NCBI GenBank assembly: GCA_030765045.1
Contig: CM060965.1
Location: 24,788,935-24,852,934 of the forward strand
DNA from: Tenodera sinensis
Taxonomy: Eukaryota > Arthropoda > Insecta > Mantodea > Mantidae
Length of the DNA stretch: 64,000 nt
Reading direction: 5' to 3'
Both the position numbers and the translations under genes were made by a program. Positions 11,721 through 22,239 of the stretch are shown here, in pieces (the first letter of the stretch is position 1; each line of letters opens with the position of its first letter). Under the pieces are notes generated by a model. It was not told where the DNA came from. It did not search any database and saw only the letters and a list, made by a program, of their open reading frames with translations.

Positions 11721-11941
11721 CCTCTTTCATCAAAATGCTGTTGCCCTTGTACATGTCCTCAGTGGCTTGACTAGGGGCTGTTTCTCGTGCATCTAAAGTC
11801 TCAACTTGCTGTGTTTCCCGGTTGTAGATGGTCATAAAGAATCCACCTCCAACTCCCATACTTTGAGGACATACCACCCCATCACAAAACAGGGCAGCAA
11901 TTGCTGCTTCCACTGCACTTCCATTTCTCATAAGGATATCC
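11721..11941 (-). CDS. gamma-glutamyltransferase exon 3
   Basis: The exon runs from an acceptor (tttatgtctttag) to a donor (GAGG then gtacgg). It encodes RDILMRNGSAVEAAIAALFCDGVV, then PQSMGVGGGFFMTIYNRE and LDARETAPSQATEDM. These are the classic GGT motifs: the G-S-A-V-x-A-A-I-A helix, the S-x-G-(L/V)-GGG-x-x-M loop and the (N/D)ARE-x-AP segment. The Arg of the last one corresponds by family knowledge to human GGT1 Arg107, which binds the alpha-carboxylate of the gamma-glutamyl substrate. All read intact. The phase fits both neighbouring exons, and the 11.3-kb intron on its 5' side contains the collagen-bearing LTR element. Confidence 0.92.
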
Positions 11942-12126
11942 CTAAAGACATAAATCACCAAGTAAGTATTATACATTTTTATATGCCACCTTTAATATCT
12001 AGATCATTTGGCAACTTTTGCCTTTTGGAACAACAGCTCATGGCAATGATGTTTGCTATTTGTGTTTATCCTTGGGTTGTCTTTAAATTCACATAAACAT
12101 TCACAATCTCGAAGATCTTGCACATC

Positions 12127-12382
12127 TCAGAAATGGTTAATGATGTAAAAGCTGTTATTTGACATAAATTGTGTGCTTTAAAAGATCTATATCTTTTTGT
12201 AGTTAGGTTTCGTCTATCTCTTATGTTTTACCAATATTATACAAAAGTCAACCAAGAGAAGAGGTCTTCACAGTCAGTTTTTAAAAAATAAAAAAAATTC
12301 ACATTTTTGCATGGAAGATACTGATCTTATGTACCAAATGTGGTATTTAATCGATTTTTTGTTTTTGAGTATTGTGTGTAAT

Positions 12383-12456
<74 letters not shown>

Positions 12457-12490
12457 CACACACCTTTTCGTATAAATGCTTTTTAGAGGG
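12127..12490 (-). repeat. old, internally deleted copy of the ~850-bp repeat
   Basis: GAAATGGTTAATG, GACATAAATTGTGTG, AGATCTATATCTTTTT and CGTCTATCTCTTATG align with the minus-strand copy at 34431-35267. The central part is missing, and it ends with an expanded (AC)n tract and the CTTTTCGTATAAATGCTTTTT block. Confidence 0.6.
12394..12454. repeat. (AC)n microsatellite
   Basis: About 30 uninterrupted AC units, preceded by a short (TC)n run. It sits inside the ~850-bp repeat at the site where other copies have short TGTG/CACA runs, so the repeat seeded it. Confidence 0.95.
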
Positions 12491-13180
12491 AAATGGGGTT
12501 AAGTAAGCCTCAAACTATGCATTTATAGTAAAATCTGGGTAGCAAATTTTTGGATAGGACACGATACTTCCACTATTTACAACAGGTAGAAAGTAGAGAA
12601 TGTTAAAAAAAAGTGGAAATCAAATTGTGCATTATATTTGAAAAAGGAATATGCAAAAGAACAAAATTCATGTTAGGGTTGCAAACATGACTGCCAATTA
12701 TTTGAAAATAATTTACTATATTTAATTTCTTAAAATCAATTTACTGATTAATCTTTTCTGTTCCCTGTGAATTGCTATACACTTTTCAGTCTGGTATCTA
12801 TACTTTCAATGCACACATGTGATGATAGCTTCACCTTGCAGGAGCGGCATGTATAGCCGTATTGCACATGATATGACATTAACTAGTATTGTCCAATAGA
12901 AAGAATTTGACATGTATCATATAACATCATGTAACATCAACTTTTTCTGACCACTACCATTTCACAGTATCTCCCACACATTATACTACTCAACTTAAAA
13001 CTGGTTCTTCTATCTATTATATTTCAATGTGCTCTGTGTTTTTACATGAAAAGACCAATTACTAGAAAATCAATGTTTACGAAAATACCTGTTTTATTTG
13101 AATGTCTAATTTTAGTATGTTTGCGTGAGTTGTGTTTCACTTCTTTTTCTTTTCTCTACTATTTTTCTGGCCCTTTTTTT

Positions 13181-14049
13181 TACTTTCTCTACTGGTAAGT
13201 AGGGGAAGTATTGTATTCCACCCAAAAATTCGATGTCCAGATTTCACCAGAAATATATGTTCTGAGGACCCCTGATTCCAAAAAAAAAAAAAAAAAAAAA
13301 AGCATTTTTAGAAAAAGGTCTGTGTGTGTGTCTGTGGACAGCGTAACTCAAGAATGAAAAGTCGGTTAAAAACCAAACTTGGTATCTAAGTTTAATGTCT
13401 TTTAAGGATGCGACACGAAGATTTTGAAGAAAATAGCCCCACCCTAAACTACCCTTTACATGGAAGATTTTTCGAAAATTTTTATTTTCTTGAAAATGGC
13501 TCTAATGATTTTGATTAAAATGCCATATGTTTGAGATATTTTTATGACAAATGAAATGTATATCTTGAATTTTCTGGCTATAGCCCCTGTAGTCGTATTT
13601 ACTCTGGACAACTTTTACATAACTGGTAAACCGTTATAGAGACAGACCAAATAAAATTATACTATACAAAAATTGTAGATCTTGATAAAATACACAATTT
13701 ATGTCTCAATAAATTTTCTTGTAGGTTGAAACATTTCGGAGATATTCCTTGTTAAGTGTGTGAGTTTCGGAAAACTTAAAACTTTCGTGAAATGGAAAAT
13801 CGTTGTTCATTTTTTTATATGTTAAGTGTGCAAAGAGAACGGAATCTCAAAGCTTTAAAAGATTTGACTATTGCGCAAAGCCTACTGTATTCCAATATTC
13901 CCCTTGTACCTACAAGGAAATAAGCAATAAGATAATTTGTACAAATGTTTATTTTAACTAACACAAAGAAGATATAGAAATAAGAGTTTGTAAGAATGGT
14001 TAGTACAAAAGTAGAGAAAGTCATGTGAGTGCAACACATCAGATTTTTT
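13181..14049 (+). repeat. ~850-bp CTTTCTCTAC repeat, copy A
   Basis: Starts TACTTTCTCTACTGGTAAGT and ends GTAGAGAAAGTCATGTGAGT plus GCAACACATCAGATTTTTT. CTTTCTCTAC near the left end is the exact inverse of GTAGAGAAAG near the right end. The interior includes GATGCGACACGAAGATTTTG, TACCCTTTACATGGA and AAATGTATATCTTGAATTTT. It does not match a superfamily I know. Confidence 0.85.
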
Positions 14050-14198
14050 ATCTAAGTGTCTAAATTAGCCAAATGTATCCTATTTGGTACCTGTGTTTCA
14101 TGTGGTTTATAAATATGTTTATAAACTAAATTTAAAACGAAATCTTTAATGATAAAATGAATGACAATGACTTTGCAAACGAGAATTTATTTGCTTTT

Positions 14199-15037
14199 TA
14201 CTTTCTCTACTGGTAAGTAGAGGAAGTATTGTATTCCACCCAAAAATTCAATATCAACATTTCACCAGAAATATATGTTTTGAAGCCCCCTGAATCCGAA
14301 AAAAGCATTTTTGGAAAAAGGTCCATGTATGTCTGTCAGTCTGTGGACAGCATAACTAAAAAACGAAAAGTCGGTTAAAAACTAAAGTTGGTATTTAAGT
14401 TTGTCTTTCAAGGATACGACACAAAGATTTTGAAGAAAATACCCGCACCCTAAACTACCCTTTACATGGAGAATTTTTCAAAAATTTTGATTTTCCTCAA
14501 AATGGCTTTAACAATTTTGGTTAAAATGTGATATGTTTGAGATATTTTTATGACAAATGAAATGTATATCTTGAATTTTCTGGCTATAGCCTATGTAGTC
14601 CTGTTTAGTCTGGATGAGTTTTGAATAACTCGTAAACCATAAGAGTAGACAAAATCTTACAATACAAGAAATGTAGATCTTGCTAAAATATACAATTTAT
14701 GTCTCAATAAATTTTTTTGTAGAATGAACCATTTAGGAGATATTCATTGTTTTGTGTGTGAGTTTCAGAAAACTTTAGTGCAATGGAACACATTCACTTT
14801 TTATATGTTAAGCGTGCACAGAGAACGGAATCTCAAAGCTTTAAAAGATTTGACTATAGCTCAAAGCCTACTGTATTACCATATTACTCTTGCACCTACA
14901 AGGAAATAACCAATAAGATAATCTGTAAAAATGTTTATCTCAACTAACTCAAAGAAGTTATACTAATAAGAGTTTGTAAGAATAGTTAGTACAGGAGTAG
15001 AGAAAGTCATGTGAGTGCAACACATCAGATTTTTTTA
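14199..15037 (+). repeat. ~850-bp CTTTCTCTAC repeat, copy B
   Basis: Direct neighbour of copy A in the same orientation, 150 bp downstream, with the same ends and the same internal blocks. The two differ by scattered substitutions and small indels, including loss of copy A's A-run at about 13278, so this is not a very recent tandem duplication. Confidence 0.85.
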
Positions 15038-15039
15038 AT

Positions 15040-16221
<1,182 letters not shown>

Positions 16222-16369
16222 TTATATACAAAATTATATAATTTAAATGTGTTTGTTTTATTTTTCTGCTCCACTCCTCTGTCGATCCGTGTGTGGCTAA
16301 GTGTTATGCAACAAGACAACAACGGCTCTAAGCATCTACCCCTGCTTGTTCTGAATGGCCCGTCGCAAT

Positions 16370-16745
16370 TTGTGCAATGTTTCGGAGTATGACATTGACT
16401 GCTGCATCATTTCTGGGTAGTTTGTGTAGGTAACCCATGGTTCATCACCTGTGAAGATCCGGTCCAGAAACTCGTCGTTACCATTATGGCACTGCTGCAG
16501 AAATATATATACTTCATGTGCTTAACTCTCTGTTCTGGCATCAGTTGCTTCAGCACTTGCTTGGCGTACAATTTTCTGAACAAGTGCTTCATAACAATTC
16601 TAAGCAACAAGGAGAGGCAAATCTGCGGGAAATGACTACCGAATTTGATAATGATGGATGGCATCCCACTGCGTCCATCATGCACATGTCGGTCTGCTGG
16701 CACCAGCGATGCACCATTTGCTCACCCATGACGTTAGAGCTTATA
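16370..16745 (-). pseudogene. mariner transposase relic
   Basis: Minus-strand frames give RKLYAKQVLKQLMPEQRVKH and then, after a frame change, FLQQCHNGNDEFLDRIFTGD followed by EPWVTY. The (T/V)GDE-x-W block holds the first catalytic Asp of mariner DD34D transposases, and the preceding ARxVPxxLT-like segment is also typical. Only this central part remains, with at least one frameshift. Confidence 0.7.
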
Positions 16746-17497
16746 GATCAGGCATGACTGATACGAAATTCAATCGGTGTTGTTTTGCGCATTCAAAACA
16801 TGTTTAGTGAACGCAAGTGCAGTTGCTTCAGAAAGAAAATGTACCCTAATCGCAACTAATGACTGTCATAAGTCTTCTCCTCACTTCAGAAAGAGAAACG
16901 TCTGTTTCTGTCCTTGAATATCAATAGCAACCCTTATTTAAAGGAAATGACAGTTACCCGTTGACTCCACGTGGAGTCTCAGTAGCCAAAATTCTGAATT
17001 CCAGACTTTTCTGCATCATTAGTTGCAAAGGTTCGTGTTAAGAGGTTGCAACTCTGCAGAAAGGATTAAAGAGGGAAGGTCTATGTTGTAGCATGACGGC
17101 TATTCATTCACCAGGTTTACTTGTACGTTATTCCATGCCATATGACTGACATAAATGCGCGTTGTTTAAAACCCGTTAAAGCTTGATTTTCATAGTAATC
17201 ACAGCTTTGAATTTCGAAGTAAAAGGTTGTTTGGCAATCTCCTTGAACAGAAAAAAGTGTGTAATTCATTAGGTGTTCCTGCAGTGCAATTAATATGTTG
17301 CTTTGTGAGTTCCTGCGTAAAGTTAAATCCTATTGCTACACCTGCCGCAACTATTGCGGTAGGTACATAAAAAAGAAAATTGATAAGGTAAACATGAAAC
17401 GTAAAACTGATAGTTGGTTTGAATTTTACTGATAAATTATTAATCAATTCATTTCTATTGTTGAAACGTAATACCGCAAGCGCGCGATAATTTTAAA

Positions 17498-17860
17498 TAT
17501 GGGAGCGAAGTTTTATAATGCTTTGCCTGAAAATCTAAAATCATATGAAAATTATATAATACCTTTAAAAATAGGATAAAAAATTATTTAATAACCAAAG
17601 CTTTTTACAGTATTGAAGAATACCTAAACTTATAGATATTTTCTATGATGTTTTGATTATGCTAATTTTACTTTTAACTTCTTATCTAATTATATTGTAT
17701 ATACTATGTAATTACTAAATTCCTTTCTATGTATGTTTCTCATGACATGGGCCCTTATAGGGTACCTTTTCATATCATCTTATGTATTGACTCATGATAT
17801 GGTTCAATTGTGTATTCCACTGTATTGAACTGAATGAATAAATAAAAATAGGCGCAAAAA
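17498..17860 (+). pseudogene. 3' end of a non-LTR retrotransposon (ORF2 C-terminus and 3' UTR)
   Basis: 17498-17572 reads MGAKFYNALPENLKSYEN. After a frame change, about 17569-17637 reads KNRIKNYLITKAFYSIEEYL ending in a stop. This (K)LFN-x-LP-x-x-(I/L)K...YSIEEYL ending is typical of insect Jockey/CR1-like ORF2 C-termini. A ~210-bp 3' UTR follows and ends GAATGAATAAATAAAAATAG. It is a 5'-truncated insertion. Confidence 0.7.
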
Positions 17861-17984
17861 AGTGCAGCAACGCGACAATGTAAGTGTAAATACATATAGA
17901 CGAAGTGGAATATGCTTAATTGTTTGAAATTACTTGCACTATAAGATAGTATGTTCCTTCTTCCAGTTGGCGTTCTTATGTTTT

Positions 17985-18300
17985 AATGTTCCATTTATAT
18001 GCCGCCGTTAACATCGAAGGTCATATTGGCGGCTTTTAACCTCTTGGAACAATTGCTCAAGAACAATGGTGTTCACTCGCTTCACGGTAGTTTTGAACTT
18101 TGGGTTTCTATTACTTTGTTTTGTTTTAACTTATTACATTAAATTCATACACACATTCACACTCCCATTCATACTCCCGGACTCTAGGGAGGATGGGGAA
18201 TCATCCAAGTGGAAGAAAAATTCCCACCCTCCACCCGGAAATTGAACCAGGGAGTCTTTGCACAGCAGGCAGGCGCTTTACCCACTGAGCTACCGGGTCA
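17985..18300 (-). repeat. tRNA-derived SINE (family with GGTCATAT...GGCGGC 3' body)
   Basis: Read on the minus strand, the head at about 18300-18225 has A box TAGCTCAGTGGGTAAAGCG and B box TGGTTCAATTTCC. The body contains CTCCCTAGAGTCCGGGAGTA, and the tail region CGCCAATATGACCTTCGATG is shared with copies at 57470, 59519, 55790 and 56695. Confidence 0.8.
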
Positions 18301-18317
18301 GCCTCTTGTGTTTGGTC

Positions 18318-18556
18318 CTTTTTTTATTGTTCCATTTATGTCCCGCCTTTAACTACAAAGGTCATATCAGTGACCGCTCCTGTGGAACGTATCATATCGG
18401 CAATGGTGTTAGTCGTTTAACAGTGGGGTTTGAATTTACCCACACGTACGCTCTTATTCATCTTCGCTGGAGAAAAACTTCTACTCCTTGCCGGGAATCG
18501 AACTCGGGACCCCTTGCATAGCAGTCGCTATCGACTGAGCTACGGGCCCAGCCACA
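18318..18556 (-). repeat. tRNA-derived SINE, related family
   Basis: The minus-strand head has A box TAGCTCAGTCGATAGCG and B box GAGTTCGATTCCCGG. The body ends with GATATGACCTTTGTAGTTAA before AAGGCGGGACATAAATGG, so it shares its 3' region with the adjacent SINE. Confidence 0.8.
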
Positions 18557-18635
18557 GAACACCTACTCTGTATTCACTCTAAGGTTGATCCGCGCGAAAC
18601 TGAAACCTGGTGGCCAGTGCACTGTTATAATGTAT

Positions 18636-18830
18636 TGTGACATGGCTTCTCCATGTCATTAAGACTCTTTGATTTTCAAGGAGGTTGCCATAGAGACAGT
18701 TTGAGTTGTTGAAGATTAAGAGACAGAAACTAGTATGGTGCGAGAGTTTGGAAGGATTAAGAGACAGAAACGAGTAGTATGGCTGTACTTGAAGCTTGAG
18801 AAAATAAAAAGATTTGGTAAATTTGTTACA
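18636..18830 (+). repeat. 5' LTR of the collagen-bearing retrotransposon
   Basis: 195 bp, TG...CA, no difference seen from the 3' copy. It contains a GAGAAAATAAAAAGATTTGG segment that could act as poly(A) signal context near its end. Confidence 0.9.
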
Positions 18831-18832
18831 TT

Positions 18833-18850
18833 TGGTGTCAGGAAGTGGGA
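18833..18850 (+). promoter_or_regulatory. primer binding site
   Basis: TGGTGTCAGGAAGTGGGA lies 2 bp inside the 5' LTR and starts with TGG, as expected for pairing to a tRNA 3' CCA end. The resemblance to TGGTGTCAGAAGTGGGAT-type sites of Gypsy elements is from general knowledge. Confidence 0.7.
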
Positions 18851-20652
18851 TGGAGGGAGATTCGGAAACCAGGATGATGGCAATGATGAAAGAATTATTT
18901 GCCAAAATGGAAACGAGAAACGACAACCTCGCTGCCGAGCTGAAAAAGATAAAGACGGAGCTATCGGCGAAAATTGACGGGCAACTGGCTGGCGTGACGG
19001 AAGGCGTGGAAGAACTCGGCGAAAAGGTGGAAGACCTCTGCCAGCACGTGGACGTCGTGGAGGACGACGGGGAACGTCTTGGCGCCCTGGTAGTAAGAGT
19101 TGACGAGAGCGTCAAAGTACTGGATGCCAGGGGCAGACGGAATAGCGCGGAGCCGGGGAGGGAGCACCTAGTGGCCGAGGCGACAGTTGCGCCCGTTTCG
19201 GACGATCAGCAGGGAAGCGCACAAGCAAACGAGCAACACGCGAGAACCGACTTGGCGTGTGACATGGGGGGACCGTCGGGGCCATCCAATCACCTGACGC
19301 ATAGTGCCGTGAACGGAAGAATGGTGGACATCATCGTGGACGGCAGGATACAGGAGAGGCCGTGCCGAGCACGAGTGAACACGAGTGCAGCGGTGGACGC
19401 GACTCGCGCGGATGTGGTGGGGTTTGTTGCCGGACCCATCGGAAGCAAGGTGGCTGCGAAGGTGCGCCAGAGAGGTCGGCGGACATGGTACCCAGTGAGC
19501 CGTTTCAAAGTGCGCAGGATGGCCCGTCAACACACCAGGAAGAAGGGCAACTGGACGAGGGACCGTCAAGACCGGCGGTACTGTTGCAGAATTTCGAAGC
19601 AGGATGGCATACATCGTCCTACCTGGACCAAGGGACACTATCCAACAGCGATACCTAGGATCGTGCCCCCTGGAGAGCGAGGTCCTACTGGCCCTCAAGG
19701 TTTACAAGGATTCCCTGGCCCTCAGGGTCTGGTAGGCTTGCCTGGAATGAAGGGTGAACGTGGATTCCCAGGAATGAAAGGTGAACAGGGCAATCCAGGA
19801 CCTCCAGGACAAGCTGGTGCACCAGGACCTGAAGGACCTAAGGGTGACTCAGGCTCTCAAGGACAACATGGAGCTCCAGGACAACCTGGTCCACAGGGCC
19901 CTCCAGGAGACAGAGGACTTCCAGGATTACCCGGCCCAACAGGACCTGCTGGCCTCAGAGGTCAGAGAGGTGCACAAGGTGAGACAGGTCCACCAGGGAA
20001 GCCAGGCAGTGAAGGACCTCCAGGACCACAAGGTATTGCAGGACCTCTAGGACCACCGGGACCAATTGGAGAACAGGGACCAGAGGGAGCACCAGGTAAA
20101 GCAGGAACACCTGGTATTGCAGGAAGACCGGGAGATAAGGGACCTGTAGGACCTTCAGGACCTCCGGGAACTCCAGGGGCACCAGGTCTTCCAGGGTCAC
20201 CTGGTCCAAATGGACCTCCAGGACCAGCAGGAGAACGGGGTCTTCGAGGAGAAACTGGACCACTGGGTGTAGAAGGGCCACAAGGAGCTAGAGGAAAGCC
20301 AGGACCTCCAGGGCCAGAGGGAGGTAAGGGTGATAGAGGAGAAGAAGGTCCAAAGGGTGCAAAAGGACACCGTGGTCTCATTGGTCTACAAGGGTTACCT
20401 GGACCTCAGGGACCTCCAGGAGACAAAGGCATGACTGGACCTCCAGGATTGTCGGGAAAAGATGGTGAACCTGGAACTAAAGGTATGCCTGGAAGAGATG
20501 GAAACCCAGGACCTCAAGGTATACCAGGACCACCAGGCCCTCGTGGACCACCAGGAGAAGAGGTTCGATGGGTTAATCCACCGGGGCGCAAGGGAGATGC
20601 AGCAGTGATAGTGCTGGTCGGGACGACCAGCTCTGAGGAGGGAGCAGTGTGA
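18850..20652 (+). CDS. chimeric gag/protease-collagen ORF
   Basis: Starting at the ATG just inside the primer site, this is an uninterrupted ~600-codon ORF (an in-frame ATG at 18814 lies in the LTR). Residues ~1-95 form a charged coiled coil (MMKELFAKMETRNDNLAAEL...), like Gypsy gag N-termini. At ~19318-19470 there is a protease-like patch, VDIIVDG...PCRARVNTSAAV, where the catalytic D-(T/S)-G has become N-T-S, so it should be inactive. From 19672 to 20562 there are exactly 99 uninterrupted Gly-X-Y triplets including the fibrillar-collagen motif KGHRGLIGLQGLPGP, whose Lys is the known helical cross-link site. The tail (EVRWVNPPGRKGD...SEEGAV, stop inside the 3' LTR) matches a Gypsy polyprotein C-terminus. 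There are no introns. No collagen C-propeptide or signal peptide is present, so a secreted collagen is unlikely. Confidence 0.85.
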   Translation: MEGDSETRMMAMMKELFAKMETRNDNLAAELKKIKTELSAKIDGQLAGVTEGVEELGEKVEDLCQHVDVVEDDGERLGALVVRVDESVKVLDARGRRNSAEPGREHLVAEATVAPVSDDQQGSAQANEQHARTDLACDMGGPSGPSNHLTHSAVNGRMVDIIVDGRIQERPCRARVNTSAAVDATRADVVGFVAGPIGSKVAAKVRQRGRRTWYPVSRFKVRRMARQHTRKKGNWTRDRQDRRYCCRISKQDGIHRPTWTKGHYPTAIPRIVPPGERGPTGPQGLQGFPGPQGLVGLPGMKGERGFPGMKGEQGNPGPPGQAGAPGPEGPKGDSGSQGQHGAPGQPGPQGPPGDRGLPGLPGPTGPAGLRGQRGAQGETGPPGKPGSEGPPGPQGIAGPLGPPGPIGEQGPEGAPGKAGTPGIAGRPGDKGPVGPSGPPGTPGAPGLPGSPGPNGPPGPAGERGLRGETGPLGVEGPQGARGKPGPPGPEGGKGDRGEEGPKGAKGHRGLIGLQGLPGPQGPPGDKGMTGPPGLSGKDGEPGTKGMPGRDGNPGPQGIPGPPGPRGPPGEEVRWVNPPGRKGDAAVIVLVGTTSSEEGAV

Positions 20653-20842
20653 CATGGCTTCTCCATGTCATTAAGACTCTTTGATTTTCAAGGAGGTTGC
20701 CATAGAGACAGTTTGAGTTGTTGAAGATTAAGAGACAGAAACTAGTATGGTGCGAGAGTTTGGAAGGATTAAGAGACAGAAACGAGTAGTATGGCTGTAC
20801 TTGAAGCTTGAGAAAATAAAAAGATTTGGTAAATTTGTTACA
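20648..20842 (+). repeat. 3' LTR of the collagen-bearing retrotransposon
   Basis: 195 bp, identical as far as read to the 5' LTR. The ORF stop codon overlaps its first five bases, as is common in compact Gypsy elements. Confidence 0.9.
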
Positions 20843-21019
20843 GTATCCTTTCGCCATTCGCGCCAGAACTACCAGCACAACCACGTGGTGAGTGCATGCC
20901 GTACGACGTACGTAATAGAAAGGACCAATCCCTTATTCCGTCAATTTAAAGAGCGAATAACATGTAACTAGAGGTTAAAGACGATAAGATTGATAGTAAC
21001 AACAAAATAAACCTGTTGT

Positions 21020-21395
21020 AGTACTTTGTCAATTGTTGGCGGTTCATTTTTAAACAAGAAATTGTGCAGTTACACGAATTGCGTTTTAAACAAAATCGTC
21101 ACATTCTTGTATGGCGTATTTCACACGCTTGCTTTTTTCCCGGGTGTAACCTCTTTTCCCGTTTCAGCTTTTTCTTTACGAGCACTGTTTATACTGATAT
21201 TCGAAACACCGGTGAATTCAGTTTATTTCACTACTTCTTTGAAGGGAACAGTTGGATATTTCTCACTTAACTTATAATATGCGTTCAAAACTATTGTTTT
21301 TTTCACCACTAGTCAATGGTTTGCCCGCTTTATGCTTTACATATTAAGTCGACGAAGACGCAAGAACAAATTCACCGCCGCCGTCCGCCATGATC
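21020..21395 (-). pseudogene. helix-turn-helix domain relic (transposase-type N-terminus), copy 1
   Basis: Read on the minus strand from the ATG at about 21391: MADGGGEFVLASSS, a stop, then KHKAGKPLTSGEK and, in shifting frames, TEFTGVS and ARKEK. GKP-(L)-x-SGEK-x-x-(I/V)L...(E/A)-x-TGVS-x-x-(S/I)-(I/V) is a pattern I associate with N-terminal HTH exons of an insect DDE-type transposase family. It carries stops and frameshifts. The same module occurs at 22668-22907. Confidence 0.55.
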
Positions 21396-22239
21396 CTAAA
21401 TAGAAACTGGTGGCTGTAAACAATAAATACTCGAATGTCAGGTAACTTACACGCGTTGCATGTTGGGATTTGTAGCTCAGTTTATCAGTTTACATCAGCG
21501 TCAATTAACCTCTTAAGTATTTGTGTAGAATATTATATCATTTAAGGATAAATTCATGTAAAATTCAGATTATTAATATGGGACTACTTCTCTGCACGCA
21601 TTGCTACCGTGTTGTCTCACGGTACAGTGGTCACATGGCTTTGTTTTGATTGGGGCCAGCCTCTTGTGTTTTGTCTTGACTTGTATTGTCATTTTCAGTT
21701 AGCAACCTGAGTGACTGGTATAGCTATGTATATGTGCAGCGACTTAATCAGCAAAACAGAAAACAGAAACGGCTATTCTACATTTAACTGATGGACACAT
21801 AAACGTAATAGGAACAAAATTATATTTCATAATATAAAAACGCAAGACAGATAATACAATTAGAACAGTTAAACGTCTAACTGGCGATAAGTTGTGAATA
21901 AGTGCCTTATATAAATGATAAAAAATAAATAAATAAATAAAATGTGTGCGTGTGCGCGTGTGTGTTAGTTTTCTACTGACCAGACTGTGTATATTTGGGG
22001 AGATATTTCGTGCTGTCTTGATATAAGTACTGCATTCAGATTTTCATTAGGAACGCGTATATTGCTGTGCCAAACGTTGAAACCCCACTGCGCGTCACTA
22101 TTCGCTACTCGGCAAGCCAGCTCCGTCTACTGCCCACCGCTCTAAGGTTATTTGTTTTATGCCATTTGTGCTCTAGTTACCTTGCATTTGTGCCGCAGCG
22201 TAGCCGACAGTGGGCTCGGCTTCCAGGCTAGAGTACTAT

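Larger units (their letters stand above)
18636..20842 (+). mobile_element. LTR retrotransposon carrying a transduced collagen segment
   Basis: Two 195-bp direct repeats (18636-18830 and 20648-20842) start TGTGACATGG and end TTGTTACA, giving canonical TG...CA LTRs, and appear identical base for base. Each outer edge is bordered by GTAT (18632-18635 and 20843-20846), a 4-bp target duplication. A primer-binding-site-like TGGTGTCAGGAAGTGGGA begins 2 bp after the 5' LTR, and a purine-rich tract (GAGGAGGGAGCAG) abuts the 3' LTR. The 1817-bp interior holds one long ORF made of gag/protease remnants, collagen, and the polyprotein C-terminal tail. Reverse transcriptase, RNase H and integrase are absent, so it is non-autonomous. 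Ends and tail suggest Ty3/Gypsy. Confidence 0.9.

Noticed and set aside
17199..17447. Minus-strand 82-residue ORF with a hydrophobic segment
   Set aside because: No recognisable family and no supporting splice sites; probably chance in AT-rich DNA.
19672..20562. A genuine host collagen gene or exon
   Set aside because: 99 triplets without an intron, no signal peptide or C-propeptide, fused to gag remnants and enclosed by LTRs with a target duplication.
19955..20655. Long antisense ORFs over the collagen segment (Pro- and Leu/Val-rich)
   Set aside because: They are the expected mirror of Gly-X-Y coding triplets.
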